A stretch of DNA of 64,000 bases, from contig NZ_WHZW01000007.1 in assembly GCF_010667685.1 (NCBI RefSeq), positions 1 to 64,000 of the forward strand, written 5' to 3'. Numbering within the stretch: the first letter of the stretch is position 1; each line of letters opens with the position of its first letter. The stretch comes from Bifidobacterium aerophilum (lineage in GTDB: Bacteria; Actinomycetota; Actinomycetes; Actinomycetales; Bifidobacteriaceae). Positions 44,250 through 53,344 of the stretch are shown here, piece by piece. The translations under genes were made by a program, and so were the position numbers. The notes beneath the pieces are model-generated. The model did no database searches. It saw only the letters and a list, made by a program, of their open reading frames with translations, and was not told the origin of the DNA.

Positions 44250-45209
44250 TCACTTGGCGAACGGTGCGGACGCCTTGTCGAGCGTGGCGATCTCGTCGGC
44301 GGCCAGGTCGAGTGATACCGAGTCAAGCAATGCGGGCAGTTGTTCGGGCGTACGGGCGGATGCGATCGGGCCGGCGACCTGCGGGCGATGCCGCAGCCAT
44401 GCGAGCGCGACCGTCGCGATCGCCGTATCGTGCGCCTTCGCCATCGCGTCGAGCGCGTCGATCAGCGCGAACCCGTCGGCGATCAGATAGTCGGCGACCA
44501 TGCCCTGACGCGCCGTGCCTTCCGCATCGGCGGCGGAACGGTACTTGCCGGTCAGGAATCCGGCGGCCAGCGAGAAATACGGGAACACGGCGAGATTCTC
44601 GCGTGCGGCGACCGGCGCGAGCGTGCGCTCATAGTTGCCGCGGGCCACGAGATTGTAGTGCGGCTCCAACGCGACCGGCAGCGCATAGCCGTGTTCGCGG
44701 GCGATGCGGAACCATTCCTCGATGCGGTCGGCAGTGTAATTCGACAATCCGATCGCGCGGATCTTGCCGGCCTTGACCAGCTCGTCGAACGCGGCCGCGG
44801 TCTCCTCGAGCGGCGTGTTCTTGTCGTCGAAGTGCGCATAGTACAGGTCGATCACATCGGTGCCGAGACGCAGCAGCGACTCGTTCGCCGCGGCGATCAC
44901 GTTGTCATGCGAAAGGCCCTTGTACTGCGGGTGCTCGCTCACCTTCGTGGCGACGACCACCTTGTCGCGGTTGGACCGCACGGCCAGCCAGCGGCCGAGG
45001 ATGATCTCGGATTCGCCGCCCGCGTTGCCCGGAGCCCACGCCGAATACACGTCGGCGGTGTCGATGAAGTTGCCTCCGGCTTCGACGTATTCGTCGAGCA
45101 CCTTGCGGCTGGTCGCCTCGTCGCTCGTCCAGCCGAACGTGTTGCCGCCCAAAACCAGCGGGAACACCTCCAGATCGCTGTTGCCCACCTTCACGCGCCG
45201 ATCGGTCAT
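44250..45209 (-). CDS. Aldo/keto reductase
   Basis: 319 aa from the ATG behind AGGAAAGG. NADPH-dependent reductase with a TIM barrel. Catalytic tetrad: Asp and Tyr in FIDTADVYSAW, Lys in VVVATKVSE, His in LYYAHFDD. The coenzyme-binding end is GPIASARTPEQL. It belongs to the AKR group with potassium-channel beta-subunit-like sequences. Substrate unknown. Confidence 0.93.
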   Translation of the reverse strand: MTDRRVKVGNSDLEVFPLVLGGNTFGWTSDEATSRKVLDEYVEAGGNFIDTADVYSAWAPGNAGGESEIILGRWLAVRSNRDKVVVATKVSEHPQYKGLSHDNVIAAANESLLRLGTDVIDLYYAHFDDKNTPLEETAAAFDELVKAGKIRAIGLSNYTADRIEEWFRIAREHGYALPVALEPHYNLVARGNYERTLAPVAARENLAVFPYFSLAAGFLTGKYRSAADAEGTARQGMVADYLIADGFALIDALDAMAKAHDTAIATVALAWLRHRPQVAGPIASARTPEQLPALLDSVSLDLAADEIATLDKASAPFAK

Positions 45210-45452
45210 ATTGTCGTCCTTTCCTGCGTACCTGACATATCCTCGTGCGGAATCATCGCGACGCGTCGCGAACCAATCGTTCGAGATGAGTATCGAACGG
45301 AGATGTCGCGACCGCGTCCCCACCATTCTCCCGCGATCGGGCGGGCGGACGCGAGACCATTCCGCTGCCGGCTGAGAACGCGGCGGATGTCATGTGCGGC
45401 TATCGTGGACACTGGAATATTTGATCTCAATAGGTTGGTAGGGGAGTGCGGC

Positions 45453-45752
45453 ATGTCGTTGACGAGCGAACAGCGTGCGGCGACCATTCGCGAGTTCCGC
45501 GAGAACATGACGCTGCTGGGATTGACCGCGGAGCGGATCGGCGCCGATTTCGGCGTACCCGGTGCGACCATCGAACGCATCATCGAGCTGCGGTCCGGCG
45601 TGCTGGAATATCCATGGATCGTGCGTCGGTATTTGTTGGACAAGGCCGCGGCCGCCGGCGTGGAGCCGGTGCCGTTCAGTGCGCTGCGTGGTGACCCTCA
45701 CGATTACTGGTTCTTGGACGATCGGGTCATCGACGCGAACCGGCTCGACTGA
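45453..45752 (+). CDS. DUF2316 family protein
   Basis: 99 aa, GGGGAG before the ATG. The N-terminal half is a helix-turn-helix-like region (EQRAATIREFRENMTLLGLT, then RIGADFGVPGATIERII), and the end has DYWFLDDRVID, both characteristic of DUF2316. Members are small, probably DNA-binding, often near MarR/TetR or oxidoreductase genes. It is divergent from the aldo/keto reductase gene. Confidence 0.85.
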   Translation: MSLTSEQRAATIREFRENMTLLGLTAERIGADFGVPGATIERIIELRSGVLEYPWIVRRYLLDKAAAAGVEPVPFSALRGDPHDYWFLDDRVIDANRLD

Positions 45753-45815
45753 ATCGTGCTGATTCCCGCGACCAGACTGTTACGGCGGTGATTCGCCAAG
45801 TGATACGCTGACGCC

Positions 45816-46535
45816 ATGTGCAGATGTTTTGCGGCCGATCTGGACTGGGACGCGATCGCGGCCCGGTTCGACGTGGACGAAGACGACGTGAATCCCGTCG
45901 CGCTTCCGGCTCCGTCGTACAACCTCCAACCCAAGCGGACCATCGGCATCGTGGCGGAAGGGAAGGACGGCAAGCGTCATCTGACCGGCGCGTACTGGTC
46001 GCTGATACCGGCGTGGAGCACCGGCAAGGAGCTGACGTATCCCACGTACAACGCACGCGTCGAATCGGCATGCGTCAAACCCACGTTTGCGGAATCCGCC
46101 AAATCCATGCGCGCGATCATCCCCGCCTCCGGATACTACGAATACCATGGCCGCCGACCGTACTATTTCCACGCGCCGAACGACGCTCCACTGTTCCTGG
46201 CCGGACTGTTCTCGTGGTGGCGCGCTCCGCAGCCGCAAAGCCCGGCGCCGTGGCTGCTGACCGCGACGATCCTCACCTGTCAGGCCGTGGACGGTCCGGC
46301 CGCGGTGCACGACCGCATGCCGCTGCTCGTGCCGCGCGACATGGCCGGCACGTGGCTTGACCGTTCGATCGACGGCGCGGTTGCCGGTGCGTCATTGATG
46401 ACGGACATGCAGAACGGCGGCACTGAGTTGTCACGTAATCTCGCCTTTCACGAAGTCGCCGCGTTTGGCCCCGAGGACGACGGCCGCACGCTGATTCGAC
46501 CATTGCAGCAGGTTCAACCGCCCAGCCTGTTCTGA
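45816..46535 (+). CDS. SRAP/HMCES-type abasic-site processing protein
   Basis: 239 aa. The start Met-Cys is fixed by function: after Met removal Cys2 links to abasic sites in single-stranded DNA. Other active-site residues are Asn in YNARVES, Glu in GYYEY and His in HDRMP. E. coli YedK and human HMCES are homologues. The protein shields abasic sites during replication. No SD is visible and a -10-like GATACGCT lies close upstream, so the mRNA may be almost leaderless. Confidence 0.93.
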   Translation: MCRCFAADLDWDAIAARFDVDEDDVNPVALPAPSYNLQPKRTIGIVAEGKDGKRHLTGAYWSLIPAWSTGKELTYPTYNARVESACVKPTFAESAKSMRAIIPASGYYEYHGRRPYYFHAPNDAPLFLAGLFSWWRAPQPQSPAPWLLTATILTCQAVDGPAAVHDRMPLLVPRDMAGTWLDRSIDGAVAGASLMTDMQNGGTELSRNLAFHEVAAFGPEDDGRTLIRPLQQVQPPSLF

Positions 46536-46564
46536 CATGGAGGCCTGAGACCGGTACGGCGGCA

Positions 46565-47071
46565 TTGCCGACCACACCAGTTACGTTGACTGCCGGCGTC
46601 GCAGCGGCCATGCCGTCGGCGCGCGAACTGCAGATCATCCGCATGCTCGCCGACGGCGACCCGGCCGGCGAAACCGCCATGCTGCGCGATCATTTCCACG
46701 GGGTCGCAGGCCGTCTCGAAGCGCTCGGCTTCGCCACGGACGTCGCGTTGTCCGACTCATTGCCGCAGCGCTACGACGTCGAAGCGGTCAATGTGCTGCG
46801 CGACCTCATCGACGAGACCGGCAACAACATCGCCAAGCACGCGCGGCCGCACGCCGACTGCGCCATCCGCATCACGCTTGACGACCGGCAGGCGACGTTG
46901 GCCGCCCTCAACCGTGTCCGAACCGGCTCCGGCAATTTCAACGGCTCCTTGGACTTCGGAACCGTGCTGCGCACCAAAGCCGAGCACATCCGCCGCATCG
47001 GCGGCACGCTCGACCACACCGTGCACGGCACAACATGGACGCTGTCCGCACGTCTGCCGTTGCATTCCTGA
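46565..47071 (+). pseudogene. Histidine kinase C-terminal remnant
   Basis: 168 aa. Only the end of a NarL/DesK-type kinase is present: an N-box-like segment (LRDLIDETGNNIAKHA) and the last strands (LRTKAEHIRRIGGTLDHTVHGTTWTLSARLPL), which resemble the C-terminus of the kinase at 40,658-41,935. There is no dimerisation/His box and no membrane part. The listed start is TTG; an ATG at 46,610 is the next choice. It could still fold as an ATP-binding domain, but is most likely a relic. Confidence 0.6.
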
Positions 47072-47125
47072 CGTCGAGCAGAACACGACGGCAGATCAAA
47101 CAAGCCCTATCTTCCAAACCGCCGG

Positions 47126-47740
47126 TCAGGAACGGCGCAGGGCGATGCCGGCGGCGGCCATGTCCTTGCGGGCGGAGACGCCGAGCTTCTCGCTGACGGG
47201 CACGGTGAGGTCCTCGAACACGGTCACCGTGTAGCCGAGTTTGCGCGCGTCGAGCGCGGTCTCCTTGACGCAATGCGATTCGGCGATGCCGACCACGTCC
47301 ACCTGCGTGACGCCGGCCGCCTTGAGCGCGTTGACCAGCGTATGCCCGGCCGACTGCGCGGTCTCCACCTCGCCATGCGACTGGATGCGGTCCGTGTTGT
47401 CCTCGATGCCCTCGAACCCGGAGTAGGCGGCCGAATACTGGCCCTTCTTGAAATGATGCGCGACGTTCAGGGCGCGGATCGCCGGATGCAGTTCGGCGTT
47501 TGGCGTGCCTGCCCTGCCGTGCACCGGCCACGTGTCCACGTAGTCGGGATGCTCCGACCAATGCGCGCCCGGCTCGATATGCCAGTCCTGCGTCGTCGCG
47601 ATGTACGCGTATTCGCCGCGGTGCGCGTTCACGTATGCGGCGATCCGATCGGCGACCGCATTGCCGCCGTCCACGCCGAGTTCGCCGCCTTCGCAGAACG
47701 TCGGCTGCACGTCCACGATGATCAACGCCTTATCCACCAT
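47126..47740 (-). CDS. pncA: Nicotinamidase / isochorismatase family
   Basis: 204 aa from the ATG at 47,740. It hydrolyses nicotinamide to nicotinate for NAD salvage. The triad is Asp in LIIVDVQ, Lys in HHFKKGQ and Cys in AESHCVKETALDA; DWH gives the metal site. The FCEGGELGVDGG segment near the start is typical of PncA, which supports this over other isochorismatase-like hydrolases. Confidence 0.92.
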   Translation of the reverse strand: MVDKALIIVDVQPTFCEGGELGVDGGNAVADRIAAYVNAHRGEYAYIATTQDWHIEPGAHWSEHPDYVDTWPVHGRAGTPNAELHPAIRALNVAHHFKKGQYSAAYSGFEGIEDNTDRIQSHGEVETAQSAGHTLVNALKAAGVTQVDVVGIAESHCVKETALDARKLGYTVTVFEDLTVPVSEKLGVSARKDMAAAGIALRRS

Positions 47741-47951
47741 GATTGCCTCCCCAAACGGATGCCGATAAACCGCCATCCACTCTAACGGTTCGGCTGCGGA
47801 ATTGCTCGGCGTCGCCTACAACTTGGCTTCTGGCCGTGGTGATATCCGCCACATCGTTCCTAACGGGCATTCAACTCATACAATGTCAATGCAAATCGGC
47901 ACCCAACGTTCCAAACTGCATAAGAACAAGATGCCGCGCTACAGTGACAGT

Positions 47952-50900
47952 ATGCTTGATCATCTGACGCTCAAGGTGCGTGACATCGATCGCAGCATCG
48001 CGTTCTACACGAAAGCGCTCGCACCACTCGGCTACATCGCCAAAGCCCACCACGAACCCACCATCGGATTCGGCGTCGACGACGGCACGCCACACTCCGA
48101 CTTCTACGTGTCGCCAATGGACGCAACGGATGCGACAGCGCAACCGGACGGTTCCGCAAACGCCGTCCACGACACGGCATTCGCAACGCCAGCCTGCCCG
48201 GTCACCCACATCGCATTCCTCGCCGACAGCCCGGCCGCCGTCTGTGACTTCTATACAGCCGCACTCGCCGCCGGAGGAACCGACAACGGCGCTCCCGGAC
48301 CACGCGCCTACCATCCCAGATACTATGCGGCGTTCGTCCTCGACCCGGACGGCAACAACATCGAAGCCGTCACCGACTGGAGCGGCTGGCCCGACGCATT
48401 AAAGCAGACACAATCGCGTGACACTGTTCCGCGCGAGACGTCTTCAACAAGGGATGCGGCAGCAGACGATAATGCGAATAATCCGCGGCAACATGTCGTT
48501 GACGCACAAGGCGAACCGGAGTTTCAAGCACCGGTGGCGATGAATGATCCATTGCCGAATCGTTCTGCGCAGTATGTTCAAGAGACGATTTCCGATCCCT
48601 CGCAACATGGCGATATCGAGAACGGGCATATCACCGCGCATAGTTCGTCTGCCTGCAAAATGCGATTGTTCCGATCGTTGTTTCGTGGTCGTGATGACGT
48701 GTATGCGCATGGGTTTGTTTCCAAGAAGACGGGCAAGATCGGATATGCTCCGGCCGCATGGAACGAGTGGACGCAACTGGCCGATGGCAAGCGCATACCC
48801 ACTCCACCGGAACGGCGGCAATGCAAACCGTTGACTGATCAGGTTCTCTTGGACCATTTCACCAAACGCGACGACAGATTCACCAACGTCGTCGGATTGT
48901 ATCCGATGTCCAAGGATTCGAAGGTCTGGTTTCTAGCCATCGATTTCGACGACGACGGCTGGATGCGCGAGATCTCGGCGGTACGGCGAGTTTGCGAACA
49001 GCATGGTCTGCAGCCGGCCGTGGAACGTTCCCGATCAGGAGACGGCGGACACCTGTGGCTGTTCTTTGCCGAACAAGTCGACGCGGCGCAGGCGAGACGC
49101 ATGGGCTCCGTACTCTTGACGCAAGCGTCGGATCTGACCCACATTGCGTTCCGATCATATGATCGCATGTTTCCCAATCAGGACACGATGCCCACCGGAG
49201 GTTTCGGCAACCTGATCGCTTTGCCCTTGCAGCGCAAAGCACGTGACAGCGGCAACAGCGTATTCGTGGATGACCAGTTCAAGCCGTATGAGGACCAGTG
49301 GTCGTTCCTCTCCTCAATCCAACGAGTCACCTCCGAGCGAGTCAATGCAATCGCGACACTGGCATCACAACTCAACGGGCCGTTGGGCAAACTCCTCAAT
49401 ACAACCGTTGAGGAAACAGTCGGCACATCCAAAGACACTTCGACCGTGAGCGCGACTGCACGAACGGACACGCATAAGGACCACAACAAGCCGGACGATC
49501 CCCGAACGGGACATTCCCGGCCTTGGAACACGATAACATCCTCCGATGTGCCAAACGCCGTCGACATCAGCGAACGCAACATGCTCGCGATTCCCAAAAC
49601 CGGCATGACAGCGTCGGCGCTCAACGCGATACGCCGTCTTGCCGCATTCGCCAACCCCGACTTCTATCGGGCCCAAGTCATGCGCCAACCCGTATACAAC
49701 AAGCCACGCATCATCTACCGCGGAGAAGAAACCGAAGACACGATATTCCTGCCACGAGGATGCAAGGAACCATTAACATCCTTGCTCTCTTCCGCAGGAG
49801 CATCCGTTACCTATTCAGACAAACGCAACGCCGGAAATCCCATCCGCGTAAAATTCACAGGCACGCTCCAACCACGGCAGAACGCCGCAGCACGATCCTT
49901 GCTCGCACACGACAACGGCATACTCGTGGCACCAACCGGCTTCGGCAAAACCGTTGTCGCCGCTAATCTCATCGCCGAACGCAAAACCAGCACGCTGATA
50001 GTACTGCGTTCATCATCACTGCTGGACCAGTGGAAAGAGCGACTCAGCCAATTCCTCGACATCGACATGACACTGCCGCCGAAACTCACCAAAACAGGTC
50101 GCATAAGCCGCAAACAGCCCAATATCATCGGCCAAATTGGAGCAGGACAGAACGAAGCAAACGGCATCATCGACATCGCGCTCGCACAATCCCTGTTCGA
50201 ACGAAGCGGCATGCCAGGCGAGAAACACGTCAAAGAACTCGTCAACAACTATGGCATGGTGATCTTCGACGAATGCCACCACGTCGCCTCCGTGGACACC
50301 GAAGCCATCGCACGCGCAACCACCGCACAATACGTATACGGACTTACCGGCACGCTCAAACGAGACGACGGCATGCAACCAATCACCGTCATGCAGTGCG
50401 GGCCAATCCGATACACCGTCGACGTCAAAGACCAGATGACAACACAACGATTCGTCCGACGATTCATCCCCCGCTTCACGGCAGTCAACCTCGACCTCAT
50501 CGAACCATTCACCTACCATGACTACCTTCAAGCCGCATGTGACAGCAAACCACGCAACGACATGATCCTCGACGACACCATGACCGCCATCCAAGCAGGA
50601 AGAACACCACTCGTACTCACCAAACGCGTCGAACACGCACGAGTACTCGCTGACGGCCTCCAACATCGAGGCTGCCAGCACGTGATGCTTCTCTACGGCG
50701 CGGATTCGAAGAACACGCGACAAGAAAAACTCCAACAAATCACCCAAATCCCCCCGAACGAAAGCCTTGCCGTCGTAGCTACAGGCAGCTACATCGGCGA
50801 AGGCTTCGACCAAAAAACGATTCGACACGCTCATGCTCGCCGCACCGGTTTCTGTGGAAACGGCGGTCACCCAATATATCGGCAGACTCCACCGCGACAA

Positions 50901-51101
50901 CGACGGCAAACAAGAAGTACGCGTCTACGACTACATCGACGTAACCGTACCCATGTCCTCAACCATGTATCGCAAACGATTGAAAACCTACCTCAGCCAA
51001 GGATACGAACCATTGCTGTCAGACGAACTTTCCGACAACGTGCTTCGCCAAGCCAAAACCGATGCCTTGCAAAACCGCGCAAAGGCACTCGTCCCCGCTG
51101 A
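47952..51101 (+). CDS. VOC domain - archaeo-eukaryotic primase - SF2 helicase fusion, frameshifted before its C-terminus
   Basis: About 950 sensible codons. Residues 1-145 are a VOC (glyoxalase-like) domain (MLDHLTLKVRDIDRSIAFY ... AAFVLDPDGNNIEAV). A 100-residue linker follows. Then comes an AEP primase-like domain of the kind linked to TOTE conflict systems: LFRSLFRGRDDVYA, catalytic LAIDFDDD (about 330), SGDGGHLWLFF (about 361-371). Next a superfamily 2 helicase: Walker A APTGFGKTV (about 659), DECHH (about 772), GLTGTLKRDD, and ATGSYIGEGFDQ. At the A6 tract 50,812-50,817 the frame is off by one; the last 90 codons to the stop at 51,101 are out of frame. No SD; TACAGT ends 6 nt before the ATG, so probably leaderless. 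Confidence 0.75.
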   Translation: MLDHLTLKVRDIDRSIAFYTKALAPLGYIAKAHHEPTIGFGVDDGTPHSDFYVSPMDATDATAQPDGSANAVHDTAFATPACPVTHIAFLADSPAAVCDFYTAALAAGGTDNGAPGPRAYHPRYYAAFVLDPDGNNIEAVTDWSGWPDALKQTQSRDTVPRETSSTRDAAADDNANNPRQHVVDAQGEPEFQAPVAMNDPLPNRSAQYVQETISDPSQHGDIENGHITAHSSSACKMRLFRSLFRGRDDVYAHGFVSKKTGKIGYAPAAWNEWTQLADGKRIPTPPERRQCKPLTDQVLLDHFTKRDDRFTNVVGLYPMSKDSKVWFLAIDFDDDGWMREISAVRRVCEQHGLQPAVERSRSGDGGHLWLFFAEQVDAAQARRMGSVLLTQASDLTHIAFRSYDRMFPNQDTMPTGGFGNLIALPLQRKARDSGNSVFVDDQFKPYEDQWSFLSSIQRVTSERVNAIATLASQLNGPLGKLLNTTVEETVGTSKDTSTVSATARTDTHKDHNKPDDPRTGHSRPWNTITSSDVPNAVDISERNMLAIPKTGMTASALNAIRRLAAFANPDFYRAQVMRQPVYNKPRIIYRGEETEDTIFLPRGCKEPLTSLLSSAGASVTYSDKRNAGNPIRVKFTGTLQPRQNAAARSLLAHDNGILVAPTGFGKTVVAANLIAERKTSTLIVLRSSSLLDQWKERLSQFLDIDMTLPPKLTKTGRISRKQPNIIGQIGAGQNEANGIIDIALAQSLFERSGMPGEKHVKELVNNYGMVIFDECHHVASVDTEAIARATTAQYVYGLTGTLKRDDGMQPITVMQCGPIRYTVDVKDQMTTQRFVRRFIPRFTAVNLDLIEPFTYHDYLQAACDSKPRNDMILDDTMTAIQAGRTPLVLTKRVEHARVLADGLQHRGCQHVMLLYGADSKNTRQEKLQQITQIPPNESLAVVATGSYIGEGFDQKTIRHAHARRTGFCGNGGHPIYRQTPPRQRRQTRSTRLRLHRRNRTHVLNHVSQTIENLPQPRIRTIAVRRTFRQRASPSQNRCLAKPRKGTRPR

Positions 51102-51546
51102 CGATACACGCTCCGATGCAGAAAATAACCTTGTCACCGCAAACGATTTCCTCAACGCATTCCGCAATGACATCACGCATTGCAGCCAGACAATTGCCAT
51201 CCACGCAGGCTACCTTTCCCAACGAGGCATCAGCCAGCTCGACGACGTAATCATGCAAGCAATCAACCGAGGAGTGACAGTAACCGTTACCGTACGCCAA
51301 TCGGATACGGCAACCGAAACGTCACGAGCAAGAACGCAGCGAAACATCACACGCCTACAAGCATTGGGCTGCCATGTGCATACGGTCGAATCATGCAACG
51401 AGTTCACCGTATTCGACAACGCGCTCATCTGGTTTGGAACCGCCGAACCACTCGGCAACATAAAACCCGACGACTGCTCACTGCGCTTCCACGACCCCGC
51501 GTTAGCAAGACGGTTTAAGGAAACGCAAAACAACACCGATAGCTGA
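50820..51546 (+). pseudogene. C-terminal part of the primase-helicase: helicase motif VI and PLD-like domain
   Basis: This frame continues the 47,952 gene after the A6 tract: RFDTLMLAAPVSVETAVTQY, then helicase motif VI (QYIGRLHRDNDGK), a linker, and a PLD-like domain (HAGYLSQRGISQLDDVIMQA ... FTVFDNALIWFGTAEPLGN). In related proteins the last part has His-x-Lys; here the His and Lys are replaced, so the PLD part looks catalytically dead. One base fewer in the A tract would restore a single protein of about 1,197 aa. An internal ATG at 50,833 could allow separate translation but without an SD. Confidence 0.65.
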
Positions 51547-51605
51547 AAACGCATACGGCGGTAAAGACAAACAATATGAAACACGCAAGCACAGAAGGAC
51601 AAAAC

Positions 51606-52481
51606 ATGACGACAGAACTCTTCATCGGATCGCACCTATCAACCAGCGGCGGGTGGAACAAACTCATCGAACGTTCGCATGTCGAAGGCGGCACCACGTT
51701 CGCGTTCTTCCCGCGCTCGCCATACGGCAAGAAATCCACATCCCTCACCATCGACGGCGCCACCGACTTCGCACGCCGGCTCATCGCCGAACACTACGGG
51801 CCGCTCGTCGCCCACGCGCCATACGTGTACAACCTCGCCGCCAAAGACCCCGCCAAACGCGAATTCGCCATCCACGCGCTCGCCGAAGACCTCGAACTGC
51901 TCGCACCCATCCAACAAGCCGGACAGGAGATCTACCTCAACATCCACCCCGGCTCGCACGTCTGGCAAGGAGCCGAGGAAGGCTGCCGGCTCATCGCCGA
52001 CGGACTGAACCGTGTACTCGACCTCCTCGCCACAGACGACGCAGACGCCACCGTACCGATCCTGCTCGAAACGATGGCCGGCAAAGGCACCGAATGCGGA
52101 CGCGACTTCGACCAACTCGCGACAATCATCAGCCACGTCGACCATACGGCCAACCTCGGCGTCACACTCGACACCTGCCACGTCTACGACGCCGGATACG
52201 ACATTCTGAACGACTTCGACGGCGTACTGCGCCGACTCGACGACACGATCGGATGGAACCGCGTCAAAGCCATCCACGCCAACGACTCGCAATACGGCCT
52301 CGACTCGCACAAGGACCGCCACGCCAACATCGGCGACGGACAACTCGGCACTGCGTTCTTCGCGCAACTCGTCAACGACCCACGCACGGCCAACCTGCCC
52401 ATGATCCTCGAAACCAAGGAGCAAACCCCAACCACGCACCGCGACGAAATCGCCCTGCTACGCGGACTGCGCAACGTCTGA
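51606..52481 (+). CDS. nfo: Endonuclease IV (AP endonuclease family 2)
   Basis: 291 aa from the ATG behind AGAAGGAC. It cuts DNA 5' of abasic sites. The zinc-site residues are in GSHLS, HAPYV, NIHPGSH, LLETMAGKG, TLDTCHVYDAGYD, HANDSQ, KDRHANIGDG and LETKE, in the family order. Length is normal. It follows the broken primase-helicase gene by about 60 bp on the same strand, and a SRAP protein is 5 kb upstream. Confidence 0.96.
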   Translation: MTTELFIGSHLSTSGGWNKLIERSHVEGGTTFAFFPRSPYGKKSTSLTIDGATDFARRLIAEHYGPLVAHAPYVYNLAAKDPAKREFAIHALAEDLELLAPIQQAGQEIYLNIHPGSHVWQGAEEGCRLIADGLNRVLDLLATDDADATVPILLETMAGKGTECGRDFDQLATIISHVDHTANLGVTLDTCHVYDAGYDILNDFDGVLRRLDDTIGWNRVKAIHANDSQYGLDSHKDRHANIGDGQLGTAFFAQLVNDPRTANLPMILETKEQTPTTHRDEIALLRGLRNV

Positions 52482-52582
52482 CCGACAACCGCATCCGCCG
52501 GTCGAGCACGACTATCATGAACACCAAGACCGTGAGCGATCACACCCGCGGTATTGATCCCGCAAAACAAAGGAGGTTCGCA

Positions 52583-53344
52583 ATGGAAACCACCAAACGC
52601 GCCGTCGTCACCGGCGCATCAAGCGGCATCGGCGCCGCCAGCGTCCGCGCGCTCGTCAACGACGGCTGGACCGTCGTCGCACTCGCACGACGCGAAGCCA
52701 AACTCAAGGCGCTCGCCGACGAGCTCGGCGACAAGGTCAGCTACGAGGTATGCGACATCACCGACGAAGCGAGCACGCAGGCCGCCGTGGACAAGGTACT
52801 GGCGGGCGGCCCGGTCAAGGCGCTCGTCAACTGCGCCGGCGCGGCGTTCGGCAAGGACCCGGTAGCCACCGCGAACCTCGACGACTGGCGCAACATGTAC
52901 GAGCTGAACGTGATCGGCACGCTGCGCATCACGCAAAAGCTCCTGCCCGCGCTCAAGCAGGCTCCCGGCGGCGGCACGGTGCTCGTCATCTCCTCGACGG
53001 CCGGCATCGAACCGTACGAGGGCGGCGCCGGATACTGCGCGTCGAAATTCGCCGAGAAGGTGATGGCCCGCGTGCTGCGCCTCGAACAGATTGGCGAACC
53101 GGTGCGCGTGATCGACATCGCCCCCGGCATGGTGCACACCGACGAATTCTCCCTCAAGCGATTCGGCGGCGACGAGGCGAAGGCCGCCGCCGTATACGCC
53201 GGCGTGCCCGATCCGCTGACCGCCGACGACGTCGCCGAATGCGTGCGCTGGGCGTTGAACCAGCCCGACACGGTGGACATCGATTCGATCGTCGTGCGTC
53301 CGCGCGCCGAAGGCTCGTACACGAAGGTCTACCGCGAGCGCTGA
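52583..53344 (+). CDS. Short-chain dehydrogenase/reductase (YdfG-like)
   Basis: 253 aa, AAAGGAGG before the ATG. Cofactor site TGASSGIG, structural NCAGAA, catalytic Ser in VISSTAG and YxxxK in YCASKFAEK. The C-terminal LRLEQIGEPVRVIDIAPGMVHTDEF is typical of the classical SDR group with serine/3-hydroxy acid dehydrogenases. The substrate is unknown. It converges with the MATE gene and overlaps its end by 16 nt. Confidence 0.92.
   Translation: METTKRAVVTGASSGIGAASVRALVNDGWTVVALARREAKLKALADELGDKVSYEVCDITDEASTQAAVDKVLAGGPVKALVNCAGAAFGKDPVATANLDDWRNMYELNVIGTLRITQKLLPALKQAPGGGTVLVISSTAGIEPYEGGAGYCASKFAEKVMARVLRLEQIGEPVRVIDIAPGMVHTDEFSLKRFGGDEAKAAAVYAGVPDPLTADDVAECVRWALNQPDTVDIDSIVVRPRAEGSYTKVYRER

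Noticed and set aside
50812..50820. Programmed -1 frameshift at AAAAAAC
   Set aside because: The shift needed to restore the helicase frame is +1 (or -2), not -1, so the classical slippery mechanism does not fit.
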